Source: Wyeomyia smithii (taxonomy: Eukaryota; Arthropoda; Insecta; Diptera; Culicidae). From it: a DNA stretch of 64,000 nucleotides. Below are positions 45,133 through 55,626 of this stretch, one piece after another (position 1 is the stretch's first letter; every line of letters starts with the position of its first letter). The stretch covers positions 232,513,771-232,577,770 of the forward strand of contig NC_073696.1 of NCBI RefSeq assembly GCF_029784165.1, written 5' to 3'. The translations under genes and the position numbers were made by a program. The notes beneath the pieces were generated by a model. It saw nothing but the letters and a program-made list of their open reading frames with translations, had not been told where the DNA came from and did no database searches.

Positions 45133-45982
45133 CCATGGAACGGGGTGAAATTGATTATTTTTTATAATATTTTCCAATTAACTAGCTTCATGTATATTTT
45201 TCCCAAAATAGTATATATTTGAAACAAGTACTGGTATGTGCTCTAGAAAACCTCTATAGCTATTGGTGAAATTTCTATTGTCTACTTCATGAAATAAATT
45301 CGAGAATTCTAGGTAATATGAGATAAATCGGGGTGAAATTGATCATCCTTGAAATCCATACATTCTATTAGAAATGTGCTTTTTTTTGATATGATATGAT
45401 ATCATATGATGATTTCTGAACTTTAAAACATCAATATATTTCAGGTTAAAATTTATTCATTTTGTTTCACGAGCTGAAGTTTGCTAAATTCGCTCTCATT
45501 TGATCATTGTTAGATCGATTTCATTTCGGTTTGTTGCTAAAGCTCAATAACTAGCTCTGAAATAAAAATCTTCGAAGTTTCCTGTGAATTCATCAGTATT
45601 ACTTTGATGGTATGGAATAATCATTGTTGAAAATTATATTTTTTAAGTTTTTATCAAACTTTACTCACTTCTCCAAATTGCACGTAATTAACCCTTAATT
45701 AAGATTATTTTAAGCAAATCCAATACTTTTTTTTGTTTGTGAAACTTGTTTGATCAAATGTGATTGAGTTTTGACTAAGTTAGAAAAAATTTTCGTAAAT
45801 ATGTTAAATTGCACCGGGCATGCAAGGGTTAACTTTACAGGTATGTGAATCTTTCAAATGTTGCATTTTCGGACACGTAAACAATGCCTACTGGTGTAAA
45901 ATCAGTATCTTTGAATTAGTTTTATCACGAATTTTCAGGTGATCAATTTCATCCTACTGATCAATTTCACCCCATTCCACGG
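45133..45982. mobile_element. 0.85-kb TIR element, GGGGTGAAATTGATCA family
   Basis: The left end CCATGGAACGGGGTGAAATT and the inverted right end CCGTGGAATGGGGTGAAATT match in 18 of 20 bases. TA lies at both flanks (45131-45132 and 45983-45984). CGGGGTGAAATTGATCATCC recurs internally at 45329. AT-rich interior without a frame. Non-autonomous DNA element. Confidence 0.82.
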
Positions 45983-46032
45983 TACGTACTTTTCGTAGCT
46001 TGCAGACTGATGACTACCACTTCCACTCACGT

Positions 46033-46893
46033 ACCTAAAAAATTTCGCCGAATCTCGGCATTATTTGTGCCGAGATTTGGACAGCCGAGTGCTCAGCAAC
46101 CATCTCGGCTGAATCTATTTTGCTGAGATTCTCGGGCAACCAATATTTGACAGATGTCATTTTATGCTGAGAATTACGGTACGCATTTGACTGCGCTCTC
46201 GGCAAATCTATCCGAACTTTCGGTCATATAAGCTGAATACTTCGGCACAGTAAAAAACCAATTTTTCAGCGGAATCTAATCGCAGAGAATAATTTTCTTG
46301 AACTCAGTAGTTTTCTTTCAAAAGATAAATTATAAGCTTAATGAGTTTTAAAAAGTAAAGAATTTTATTCGTTTTGAGTTTTAATACATTAAAAAAAATA
46401 TAATGGTCTTGCATTCACACGATTTTAGACTACACATTTTCGGGTTCCTACCACCTAGCACAGATCTCTGCTACATTTTTTTAGGTTTCCGGCCTGTAAA
46501 AACCTGCAGTTTGCATAAATCTTGACAAAATTTTTATCTGATTCCTGTTTGCTCGCACGTAATTCGTTTGCACAAATTTGAACACAGGAAAAAGGCGGCC
46601 AACTCGTTCATAAGACTGACAGCTGTATTGCCGAAACTCGGTAACGAGCAAAATTCGTGCCGAGATTTCAGTAATGTTTTTGCTGACCTCGGCATCAACA
46701 GTATTTAACGATAAATTCGGAAAAAAGAACAGACGAGATTCGTCAAGCTAAGTTTCTTTGACGAAGTTTCGACAAAATGATCTGCCGATTTTCGGAAACT
46801 AGCTCTTATTTTGCTGAAATATCGGTTGAACCCAAAGTTGCCGAGTGAACTCGGATTTTTTTTATCCAAGCTCGAGATCCTGTTTTAAGTGTG
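46033..46893. mobile_element. TCGGC/GCCGA-rich foldback-like element
   Basis: The interior is dense in CTCGGC and GCCGAG words in both orientations, most strikingly CGAATCTCGGCATTATTTGTGCCGAGATTTGG (46052-46083, pattern), a local hairpin. The left edge CACGTACCTAAAAAATTTC and the inverted right edge CACACTTAAAACAGG are loosely related. Limits are approximate. A smaller relative lies at 16535-16765. No coding capacity. Confidence 0.5.
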
Positions 46894-46965
46894 CAGATTG
46901 CTTGAGCAACAATGTTTTGGAGTAAAAGTTAAACCAATCTAAGCTAGCTGCAGTAAACGTGACAA

Positions 46966-47200
46966 CAGAGCCGGATTATGGATTGTGGAGGCCCGGCCGA
47001 GTACCTTGTGGGACCCCCTTTTCAGTTGGCGAATTTTCAATAAAGGAATATGTCATTCAAAAATAAAATTTTAAGGAAGGTTATATGAGGGTTGTGTTTT
47101 TTTTTATTTTTTATTAGCCATGAGTCATGACAAGTGTTCTTTTGTGGGGAGCCCCAAAGTGTCAGGGCCCCTTGATCCGGTTATACCTGACAGTCACCAT
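46966..47200. mobile_element. Possible hAT-like short element
   Basis: It begins CAGAGCCGGATTATGG with GGCCCGGCC following, and ends GGGCCCCTTGATCCGGTTATACCTG, partly inverse. CAG-GCCGGATTA-type ends are seen in hAT MITEs. Ends do not match well and no 8-bp duplication is clear. Confidence 0.3.
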
Positions 47201-48701
47201 TGCTGGCCAAGCTCATCTTTACCGTAGCTTGGGGCTATTAGAAATCATATTTATGATGCGGTATTTACTTAATTGGAGGCATCATCAATATTATTTCTAA
47301 TACGGAATTGGAGGAAACTAGGGGATTAAACAGGATTCGCATCAAACAAGCGATTGTTGAGTCCATTTAGCGTAGTTCCAGTTGCACCACGAGAAGGCGG
47401 ACTCTCCTACAACCTACTCACAAATGGATTATATTTTATTGTCTGAAAGTTTGGAAAGGATAGGTCAACTAGGTAATTTTCTACGTTTTTTTCCGTTGGT
47501 GTAGTTTACTGTGGGACATCCATTATGTGAAAACCTGTGCCTAGTAAATGAAAAAAGAATGTGTTTATTCTAATTTTTTTCAATGCGAAAAAAGCGACAC
47601 AGAGAAATAATCTTTCGCATTCATTCAACAGCATGTTTAATCATAAGAGAAATATACAATAATCACACAACGAAAATATTTCATATTTTCATAATGAAAA
47701 TATTTTTATAACGTAATCTTTCTCATATATTTATGCACTTTAGCTAAAATCCGTCCAAAAATAATTATAAAAAAATGTATTTTCAAAAATGCTCCATTTT
47801 AGTTACTTTTTTGTAATAAAAGCGTTCTCGAGTTCATTATCAGATTCCCTTTTTTTCTTGCCTTCTTATAGAGTTAGAACACGAAAAAGTGTGAAGTCAA
47901 ATTGTCCTATCTTAAAAATAATCGCATCCATTCTATTCAAAAAATATTTGGAATTGATTTTTACGTTTTTCATTAAAAAAATTATCATTTTATCAATGAA
48001 TGCCATGAAAAAGGTAATTTTAAGTAGATACTGAAATTGCCTTCACGTCAATTAAAGTGCCGTCTGAATCAAAGCGTAAAGCACTGTTCCGTGTTTTCAA
48101 TGTTTTAGCAATATCCGGAAAAATTATTTCTGCTATATGGAAACTGTTCATTAGTACTAGTTTCGAAATCAAAACCGTCACATTTTTCTTTTTTTGAATT
48201 CATACTTTCATCCTTGCTGCCGTAAAACTTTTTGATTAAATTCATAATCGAACTGAACGGAAGTAACTTGAAATGATCAACAAATAATCACAAATATCAG
48301 TGTTTTGACAGTAACGTAGGCGCACAATAACTGCACTTATAATAACTAAAAAAAACAAACAACTAGGGTAAAATCACCGGTTTTGGCTATGGTATGTTAT
48401 GTATGAAAAATAATTGTTTTCCTTCTTTCGAAAAATATGTAACTGAATCAGTCAGAGATCGGATGATTTCGCTTATATTCTGCATTAACATTGAGCTTAA
48501 ATAATAAAACTATGTTATTTTGTTTACTTATTTTCCAACCGAAAAACTTCTCTAGGCTCCTATTTTGGCCAGAGTGTTGCTAAATTAATCACTTGAAGCT
48601 CCTATATTGGCCAATTCGCGAAAAAGTTCAAGTCACAGCATTTTATAATGTAATTGGGCCATACCATCCAGATATATTTTATCAGCAGATAATCCTAGTT
48701 A
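47201..48701. other. AT-rich spacer
   Basis: No coding evidence. Two similar words, AGGCTCCTATTTTGGCC (48556) and AAGCTCCTATATTGGCC (48598), 42 bases apart, hint at an unassigned repeat. Confidence 0.35.
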
Positions 48702-48800
48702 GGCCGTTACAAATTTAATGTCTATTCTATGTCATCCTCCTCCCTTATTCAAAAATTTTGAAAATTGAAGGTGAAGAGAAAAAAGTTCAAGCCTTTCTGT
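48702..48800. mobile_element. Partial copy of the GGCCGTTACAAATTT MITE
   Basis: It starts GGCCGTTACAAATTT and continues with TTCTATGTCATCCTCCTCCC and AAAATTTTGAAAATTGAAGG, matching the inverse of the right half of the 12777-13165 element. The other end is not found. Confidence 0.65.
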
Positions 48801-48889
48801 TATTATCAACGTATGCGGTAAAACAATGGACTTTTTTGGATGGTGGTAAAAAATAACTAAGAGAGATAATTTAGTTTGATAAATTTTCC

Positions 48890-49547
48890 ATGGAAGGTAA
48901 TTATATTATATTACTTGCAAAAAAATCTAGCGCCTTGCGAGTAGCCTTCCGGCAGTCAACCAGAACATTCGCCATGGCGGACGAAAACATAGTTGTGGAC
49001 GTTTTTGAGTGCTTTCTTCGTTTTATTTATGAATTCCTCCACGGCTTTCGAGACAAAATCGTTGGAGTTGATCTTACGCTTCAGATTAGCCCAGAAATTT
49101 TCGAAGGGGCGCAGCTGGGAGGCAGTATCGCCGACTCGAGTACCACATCAATCATCCCTAAAGTGCCCTGCCAGTCGTTGCTATCCACAGGGTGAGATAG
49201 GTCTCGTCGTCCATCAGCACCGCGACGTCAGTATTTGCCGGGAAAAACGCTTTGATCATCTTATTCAACCGCTGCCGCTTCTTGACATTTATATTCATGT
49301 TCGCCAGGTACTTTTTCACTGTTTGGACGGTTGCACCAACATCCCGGCCAAGCGGATGCACCGATGTAGCTACTTTTCTCTCGATCTTCTTGTCGCTCAA
49401 GGTCTCCGGCCGTCCGGAACCGAGCTTTCTTTCGATGCTCTGATTATACATTCCAGAATGGGTATATCCGGCGTCCGTGATGTCCGTTTTCCACGCGACG
49501 GAGCACCGTCCTTCGAAAGGGCACACTTCCGAATGAAGCAGGTTCAT
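48890..49547 (-). pseudogene. Tc1/mariner-superfamily transposase with internal deletion
   Basis: On the minus strand the frame from 49547 reads through THSGMYNQSIERKLGSGRP, KYLANMNINVKKRQRLNKM and VAVLMDDETYLTL, which is a helix-turn-helix and linker region followed by the first catalytic aspartate block. It then jumps, after a stop and frame break near 49130-49160, to LRPFENFWANLKRK (49080-49120), the block with the third catalytic acidic residue, and a C-terminal tail. The second catalytic block and the material between are gone, a deletion of several hundred bases relative to a full-length protein. The flanking TIRs were not identified. The relic cannot encode an active transposase; it could be a MITE-like derivative. 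Confidence 0.82.
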
Positions 49548-49899
49548 TGTTTACGCCATTATGGTTAGAGCTCGACTGATAGAGCTGTCAAATTTTTACT
49601 GTTGACTCATGGGTTACTAAGATTGATGCTGCATAAGTAGTTTCGTCAGTACGTATGAAAGTAAACCTATAAAAAATCGACTTTTTTTTTCAATGCGTAC
49701 GTTATTCAAGATATGTTCCAGTTTTAGTTTATTTATAAACATTTATTTAAATCAAATCATTGATGCATTGACAAATTTATAGCATTTATTATAATTTTGC
49801 TTCATTGCTAAATATCAACACTTTTTTAATCTTTCTCTAGAGCATTCTCACCTACTTTTACTTATGCGTCCTGAGCATCCGTAGTGGTGCATAGGGCCG
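49548..49899. other. AT-rich spacer
   Basis: Low-complexity sequence between the transposase relic and the old RT relic. Nothing supported. Confidence 0.4.
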
Positions 49900-50487
49900 A
49901 TTTGTAAGATGTCCATCTTGGGTGGCTGCCCATTTTAGCTATGAACTGGGCCCAGGTCAGATTCCTATCGAGTTATTTGATTCCCTTGATGAGACTGGGT
50001 CGCTACCAGGCGTTTCCGCTCCTTCGAAATGTGTGGCCGATCCATCCCCACTATCGTTCCCAAATTTCTATTGCTATCGGCTTTCGATGGCACCGTCGAT
50101 GAAGCTCTGCATGTGAGAGCCTTGTACCGCGCTTTGATGAGCTTGACGATTTTATCTGGGACTCTTTTGCGTCTCAAGGCGCTCCACAGATTTTCGTGAA
50201 TAAGTCGCTCAAAAGCTATTTCTTAGTCAAAAAAATCGGAACTCGAAATTCTGTTTTATTATACAGAGACTTCGCGGTGTACAGGACAATTGCAGGGCTA
50301 GCGCAACGATCCTACTGCCATTAACACTAACACTAACCAAATACCAAATATAGGGACTCTTGGAATTCATTGACCTGCTCCAGGATCATGCGGAGTGTGA
50401 CAGGCGTTTTGCGCTGAAATCGTTGCCGTAAAATCAGTCCATCTCCATACATTTCTCTGTCGGTTTCTGTAACGATTCGAAGGTTTC
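49900..50487 (-). pseudogene. Old non-LTR RT relic, left part
   Basis: The minus strand gives, in order from 50450, LRMILEQVNEFQESLYLVF (RT region before the first catalytic block), then after a SINE fragment FERLIHENLWSALRRKRVPDKIVKLIKARYKALTC (50085-50205, split here by function), the usual region after the first catalytic aspartate. Downstream decays into frameshifts. Its upstream part continues at 55916-56280 beyond the R1-like insertion. No intact domain remains. Confidence 0.75.
50230..50336 (-). mobile_element. tRNA-related SINE, family A, copy 5 (fragment)
   Basis: Body segment only: CGGAACTCGA, TTATACAGAGACTTCGC, GGACAATTGCAGGGCTAGCG and GATCCTACTG are present; the tRNA head is missing. 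It lies inside the old RT relic between its RT blocks. Confidence 0.75.
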
Positions 50488-50503
50488 AGAGACAGTAGGT
50501 GGT
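50488..50503. repeat. Left target-site duplication of the R1-like element
   Basis: AGAGACAGTAGGTGGT, identical to 55900-55915. The first base may belong to the A tail at the right copy, so the duplication is 15 or 16 bp. Confidence 0.9.
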
Positions 50504-51157
50504 ATGGCAGAGCTGAATGCCACCACGGGTCGGTAATTGGCGATTACTGAAGGCCACGGAAGTGCTCACTGCTAGCAAGCAGTCCCGGACCATCAGCGGG
50601 AGCTAGCCTAGGTCGTGGCGAGATTCAGGCACTGGGCCGCTGAATTCTCGCAAAAGCCACACTGGCCGGAAGCAGCTCCGACGGAGCGAGTAGTGCCGCT
50701 CCCACCACCCAAATGCACTATACCGGCCATTGGGACTGATGCCAGTAATGTTTCCAATTACGGCAACTGGTCGCATCACTATAGGATAAGAGTCGGATTT
50801 CGTTTTCGTACCATGATTTTGGGCTGGCACCTGCGCCGAGCTCCCTTAGTAATGTCGTGTGATAACGGCTTGAAACGGCGAGATTACAACCGGTGCAGGG
50901 GTCTCCGTCCCGTAAAACCTGGCAGGCCTTCCAGTACGTTCCGAGTCCATTGCCGGGTGGGAACCCGGCAGGAGTAGGATCAGATGTCTTTTCCTGACTT
51001 GCGCCGGTCGGGGGTGTCATAGTTGCCCATAAGGCGCTATGGCAGCCGCCCCTAGCCATGGCCTCACTGCTCCGGCATAGACTACCTTGGGACCATTTAG
51101 GCGACTACTCCATTATGGATAAGGATAGCGGCTGGTAGGGGGACCCAATAAACAAAA
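50504..51157 (+). promoter_or_regulatory. 5' untranslated region of the R1-like element
   Basis: GC-rich leader, expected to hold an internal Pol II promoter as in other LINEs. No TATA box. The overlapping frames on both strands are not supported as genes. Confidence 0.55.
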
Positions 51158-52567
51158 ATGTTGAACTCAAAAACAAAAGAGACGGGTGCGGAGGGGTTAC
51201 CAAATCCCTTCGCACGAGGTGGCATCCAGCGGTCTCCGCAGAAGAAGGCGGAGACGGATGCGGCGAAGTCTGGAGGTGGAAAAACGGCGAATCCGTCGGT
51301 GTCCACACCAGACATCTCGGTAGACGGTCCCTTGCTAGTCAAGGCCGTCGAAAGGTGTATGGACACGCGGCCAAGAGTGGCGGCGCTGTCTGAACAACTC
51401 GATGCCATAATCGAGTTCTTGGCGAACAGGCGAAACATCGCTGGCGACCTGAAGCAGAGCCTCCTCCTGCTTCGGAGCACCATTGATGAAGCCAGAAAGG
51501 AGCACGAAGAACTCGTAGCTCGGGTGAAGGCGGCCGAGAAAGCGGCCAGGACCGGGAGGGCGACTGCATCTAAAGAGGTGCAGACAGACGCCCCCTCGTT
51601 CGCGTCGGTCTGCTCCACGGGGCAGGTCGCTAAGCGAACGAGGCAGTCCCCGGGGGAAACGGCCCCCGGGAACACCAAGAAACGATTGGTCGTGCTACTC
51701 CCACGGGAACACACGCCAACCGGTTCAAGGTCCACCGCGGAAAAGGCACAGGTGGAGGCTACGGGCAACCCTTGGACTACCGTAGAGGGTAGGAAGCGTC
51801 GGGAAGGTGCGACGCGACATGATGGCGGAGCGGCCAGAGGACCAAAAAAGGTCAAAAAGGCGCGGAGTAGGGGTGATGCCCTCATACTCAAGACGGATGG
51901 GTCGAAGTACTCAGATGTCTTGAAGAAGATGAGGGGGGAAACCCAGCTCAAGGATCTGGGGGCGGATGTGCGGAGTATCCGCCGATCTCGCACTGGCGAG
52001 ATGATACTTGAGCTCCGGAAGGACGCCAAGAACAAGGGGGCTACCTACAAAACGGTAGCTGAAAAGGTCCTAGGGAAGGAGGTGCAAGTGCGGGCACTCA
52101 CCTCAGAAGTGACTCTCCAGCTTAAAAACCTGGACGAAATCACTGAGGGGTGCGACATTGCACAAGCCCTAAAAGCGAAGTGCGGGGTGGAGGTGGCTAA
52201 GGAGTCAATCCGCCTCCGCAAAGGTCCGGCGGGGACCCAGATAGCTACCTTCCGACTACCGTCGGCGGACGCTAACCTGGCCCTGAAAGAGGGCAAGTTG
52301 AAGGTCGGCTGGTCTGTATGTCCTCTGGGCATACTACAGCAACCAGACATTTGCTTCCGGTGCATTGAGGGCGGACATAAGTCCTGGACCTGCAAGGGGC
52401 CCGATAGGAGCCAGCTGTGCAGGCGTTGTGGAGATGCAGGCCATAAAGCAAAGGACTGTGTGGAGTCTCCCAAGTGCATGGTATGTTCCGGGAAACGGGA
52501 CGCCAAACACTTTATGGGAGGCCCCAGGTGCCCAGCCGGTAAGCCGGCTGCGAAACCACGGGCGTAA
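51158..52567 (+). CDS. ORF1, Gag-like nucleic-acid-binding protein of R1-like element
   Basis: 469 codons from the ATG at 51158. The N-terminal third is Lys/Gly-rich; residues about 77-130 form a heptad-like coiled-coil stretch (EQLDAIIEFL ... LLLLRSTIDEARKEHEEL), as expected for multimerising LINE ORF1 proteins. A basic Arg/Lys-rich segment follows (about 205-245), then a conserved globular part. Three zinc knuckles close the protein: C399-X2-C-X4-H-X4-C412, C421-X2-C-X4-H-X4-C434, and C440-X2-C-X7-H-X6-C458. This CCHC triplet is standard for R1/I/Jockey ORF1. It should bind the element's RNA to form the RNP with ORF2. The start is chosen as the first ATG with a long frame. ORF2 starts just after, in another frame. 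Confidence 0.9.
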   Translation: MLNSKTKETGAEGLPNPFARGGIQRSPQKKAETDAAKSGGGKTANPSVSTPDISVDGPLLVKAVERCMDTRPRVAALSEQLDAIIEFLANRRNIAGDLKQSLLLLRSTIDEARKEHEELVARVKAAEKAARTGRATASKEVQTDAPSFASVCSTGQVAKRTRQSPGETAPGNTKKRLVVLLPREHTPTGSRSTAEKAQVEATGNPWTTVEGRKRREGATRHDGGAARGPKKVKKARSRGDALILKTDGSKYSDVLKKMRGETQLKDLGADVRSIRRSRTGEMILELRKDAKNKGATYKTVAEKVLGKEVQVRALTSEVTLQLKNLDEITEGCDIAQALKAKCGVEVAKESIRLRKGPAGTQIATFRLPSADANLALKEGKLKVGWSVCPLGILQQPDICFRCIEGGHKSWTCKGPDRSQLCRRCGDAGHKAKDCVESPKCMVCSGKRDAKHFMGGPRCPAGKPAAKPRA

Positions 52568-52569
52568 GG

Positions 52570-55500
52570 GTGACGCAACTGAACCTGAACCATTGCTTCG
52601 CGGCTCAGCAGCTGCTACACCAAGCAGCCACTGAGTCGTTGTCGGACATCGCCGTCATATCGGATCCCTACCGTATCCCTCCCGGAAACGGTAATTGGGT
52701 TGCGGATAGGTCCAGTTTGGCGGCCATATGTACGACGAGCAAGTTCCCGGTTCAGGAGGTTGTCTCAACCTCAGAAGAAGGGTACGTAGTTGCTAAGGTA
52801 AACGGAGTGTTCTACTGCAGTTGCTATGCTCCGCCACGTTGGTCTACCGAAAGGTTCACCCAGATGGTCGACCTCCTATCCATGGAGCTAACGGGCCTAA
52901 CGCCGTTGGTGGTGGCGGGCGACTTCAACGCTTGGGCTGTTGAGTGGGGAAGTCGCTTCACGAACCAGAGGGGCCAGATCCTGTTGGGGGCTTTTGCAAA
53001 GCTCAACCTAGATCTGGCCAACGTTGGGAACAAAAGTACATTTAGCAGAAATGGTGCGGAGTCGATCATCGACGTGACGTTCTCCAGCCCAGGACTGATC
53101 AAGAACTGGAGGGTAGACGATGGCTACACTAATAGCGACCACCAGGCGGTCTGTTATAGTGTAGACAACAACGAGAGGCGGCAAGCGACGGGTAGAGCCA
53201 ACACTCCGACCGTTCGCGGGTGGAAGACATCGCACTTTGATGCCGAGGTATTCGAAGAGGCAATGAGAAGGGAGCGCGAGGGGGGCAGTTGGCTCCGCCC
53301 GACTGCTGACCAACTAGTTGCTATGCTATCGCGGGCGTGCGACGCCACCATGCCTAGGACTCGCCAACCTAGGAATGGAAAGCTACCGGTTTACTGGTGG
53401 ACGGACGCGATAGCCGACCTTCGCAGTGCGTGCCTCCGTGCAAGACGGAGGATGCAGCGTGCGCGAAACGAAGAAGAGAGGACAGAGCGCCGCGCAGCAT
53501 TCAGTTCGGCAAGATCGATGCTAAAGAGTGCGATAAAGGCCAGCAAGAGGGCCTGCTTCGATAGGCTATGTGCGAGTGCCAATACAAATCCGTGGGGTGA
53601 CGCCTACAGGATCGTAATGGCCAAGACTAAAGGCGCGCTGGCGCCTGCAGAGCGATCACCAGCGATGCTGGAGCGTATCATCGAGGGACTCTTTCCACGC
53701 CACGAGCCAAGTCCTTGGCCTCCGGCAGTCGAGTCTCTCGTCCGACGTTCCAGTATCTCAGACATAGACCAGAGATGGTCGGCCAACCTGCCGAGCATCC
53801 AATCCGTGAGCGACGACAGCCGTGTCGAGGCAGGGGAGGAGGCAAGGGTTACGAATGAGGAACTCATCGTGATCGCCAAATCCCTAAAGGTGAGCAAGGC
53901 ACCGGGACCGGATGGTATCCCTAACCTGGCGATCAGGCTGGCGATAAAAACGGCCCCCGGGCTGTTCAGAGCAGTCATGCAGAGGTGCCTGGATGACTGT
54001 CTCTTTCCGGACAGGTGGAAGCGGCAGAGACTGGTCTTATTGCCGAAGGCTGGGAAACCGCCAGGGGACCCATCGGCATATAGGCCTATCTGCCTGCTGG
54101 ACACCGCGGGCAAGGTGCTTGAGAGGATCATCCTCAACAGACTGGTGAGGTACACGGAGGGTGTACACGGTCTGGCAAGTAACCAGTTCGGCTTCCGGAA
54201 GGGCAGGTCCACGCTGGACGCAATCTCTTCCGTCATCAAGACGGCGGAGGTAGCAATCCAGCGCAAGAGAAGGGGAATACGCTACTGCGCAATCGTCACG
54301 CTCGACGTGAAGAATGCGTTCAAAAGTGCCAGTTGGGACTCCATAGCGCTCGCGCTCAGGAGCATCCATGTACCGGTGTCGCTGTACAAGATTCTGGAAA
54401 ATTATTTCCAGAATCGAGTACTTGTTTACGACACGGAGGAGGGTCAGAAGTGCGTCCCAATTACCGCAGGAGTTCCGCAAGGTTCTATCCTGGGCCCGGT
54501 GTTGTGGAATGTCATGTATGACGGAGTGTTGAAACTCAAGTTCCCTGTAGGGGTTGTGATCGTCGGCTTTGCAGACGACATAACGCTGGAGGTTTACGGC
54601 GAGTCTATCGAGGAGGTCGAGTTGACGGCCGCGCACTGTATACGCAAGGTCGAGGACTGGATGCGCTCCAGGAATCTGGAGCTCGCGCATCATAAGACGG
54701 AGGTCACGGTTGTGAACAACCGTAAATCGGAGCAACAGGCGGTGGTCAGAGTCGGAGACTGCACCATCACCTCGAAGCGATCCCTGAAGCTCATGGGGGT
54801 TATGGTGGACGACAAGCTCACGTTCGGGAGTCACGTCGACTATGCCTGTAAGAGGGCCTCATCGGCTATTGCAGCACTATCTCGTATGATGTCCAATAGC
54901 TCAGCGGTTTATGGCAGCAAGCAAAGACTTCTTGCCAGCGTGGTTTCGTCCATACTTAGGTATGGTGGGCCAGTGTGGTCCAGAGCGCTAGGTACTAACA
55001 GTTACCGTGGTAAACTGGAAAGTACCTACAGGCTCATGTGCCTGAGAGTTGCGAGTACGTATCGTACGGTGTCATACGATGCAATCTGTGTCTTGTCCGG
55101 CATGATGCCTATCAGCATCGCCATCAAGGAGGACAGAGAGTGTTTCGACCAACGTGACACAAGGGGCATACGAGGTACCAGAAGGTCATTCTCGATGCTC
55201 CGTTGGCAGCGGGAATGGTCCAACTCCACAAAGGGCAGATGGACGCACCGACTCATACCGGAGATATCCGGCTGGGTCGGGAGACGACATGGTGAAGTGA
55301 ACTTCCACCTGACACAAATCCTGTCAGGCCATGGTTGTTTCAGGCAATATCTGCACAGGTTCGGACACGCGGTGTCCCCCATGTGTCCCGAGTGCGTGGA
55401 GGAGGAGGAGACTGCTGAGCATGTCTTCTTCGTATGCCCCCGTTTCGCAAGAGCGAGGAGCAACATGATGGCTGTGAGCGGGCCTGGCACTACTCCGGAC

Positions 55501-55626
55501 AATCTAGTCCGGAGGATTTGCGACGACCCGGACATCTGGAACGCGGTCTGTGCGGCCGCCTCTCAGATTGTTCTGGAGCTGCAACGTGTGGGGCGGGTCA
55601 ACCACCAACACGCCAGTGGTAGCTAA
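52570..55626 (+). CDS. ORF2, endonuclease-reverse transcriptase of R1-like element
   Basis: 1018 codons, uninterrupted. Residues 1-220 are an APE-type endonuclease: QLNLNHC near the start, VVAGDFNAW (D118, N120) and SDHQAV (D190, H191), which hold catalytic residues for nicking the target. The RT domain follows: APGPDGIPNLAI (about 438-450), AYRPICLLDTAGKVLE, NQFGFRKGRS (538-547), TLDVKNAF (first catalytic D, D579), GVPQGSILGP (about 634) and GFADDITL (D669, D670). A thumb region and a C-terminal finger C939-X2-C942-X8-H951-X4-C956 complete the R1-clade plan. There is no AUG at the start: the frame opens after TAA at 52540-52542, overlaps the end of ORF1, and reads GTG at 52570. The first AUG is at about residue 97, inside the endonuclease. 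Translation probably needs reinitiation or a non-AUG start, or the start codon has been lost. Confidence 0.92.
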   Translation: MTQLNLNHCFAAQQLLHQAATESLSDIAVISDPYRIPPGNGNWVADRSSLAAICTTSKFPVQEVVSTSEEGYVVAKVNGVFYCSCYAPPRWSTERFTQMVDLLSMELTGLTPLVVAGDFNAWAVEWGSRFTNQRGQILLGAFAKLNLDLANVGNKSTFSRNGAESIIDVTFSSPGLIKNWRVDDGYTNSDHQAVCYSVDNNERRQATGRANTPTVRGWKTSHFDAEVFEEAMRREREGGSWLRPTADQLVAMLSRACDATMPRTRQPRNGKLPVYWWTDAIADLRSACLRARRRMQRARNEEERTERRAAFSSARSMLKSAIKASKRACFDRLCASANTNPWGDAYRIVMAKTKGALAPAERSPAMLERIIEGLFPRHEPSPWPPAVESLVRRSSISDIDQRWSANLPSIQSVSDDSRVEAGEEARVTNEELIVIAKSLKVSKAPGPDGIPNLAIRLAIKTAPGLFRAVMQRCLDDCLFPDRWKRQRLVLLPKAGKPPGDPSAYRPICLLDTAGKVLERIILNRLVRYTEGVHGLASNQFGFRKGRSTLDAISSVIKTAEVAIQRKRRGIRYCAIVTLDVKNAFKSASWDSIALALRSIHVPVSLYKILENYFQNRVLVYDTEEGQKCVPITAGVPQGSILGPVLWNVMYDGVLKLKFPVGVVIVGFADDITLEVYGESIEEVELTAAHCIRKVEDWMRSRNLELAHHKTEVTVVNNRKSEQQAVVRVGDCTITSKRSLKLMGVMVDDKLTFGSHVDYACKRASSAIAALSRMMSNSSAVYGSKQRLLASVVSSILRYGGPVWSRALGTNSYRGKLESTYRLMCLRVASTYRTVSYDAICVLSGMMPISIAIKEDRECFDQRDTRGIRGTRRSFSMLRWQREWSNSTKGRWTHRLIPEISGWVGRRHGEVNFHLTQILSGHGCFRQYLHRFGHAVSPMCPECVEEEETAEHVFFVCPRFARARSNMMAVSGPGTTPDNLVRRICDDPDIWNAVCAAASQIVLELQRVGRVNHQHASGS

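Noticed and set aside
51097..52593. Long minus-strand frames (312 and 182 codons) over ORF1
   Set aside because: Antisense shadows of a GC-rich coding sequence; the plus strand encodes recognised zinc knuckles.
53604..54834. Minus-strand frames of 220 and 265 codons over ORF2
   Set aside because: Antisense shadows of the RT domain, without features of their own.
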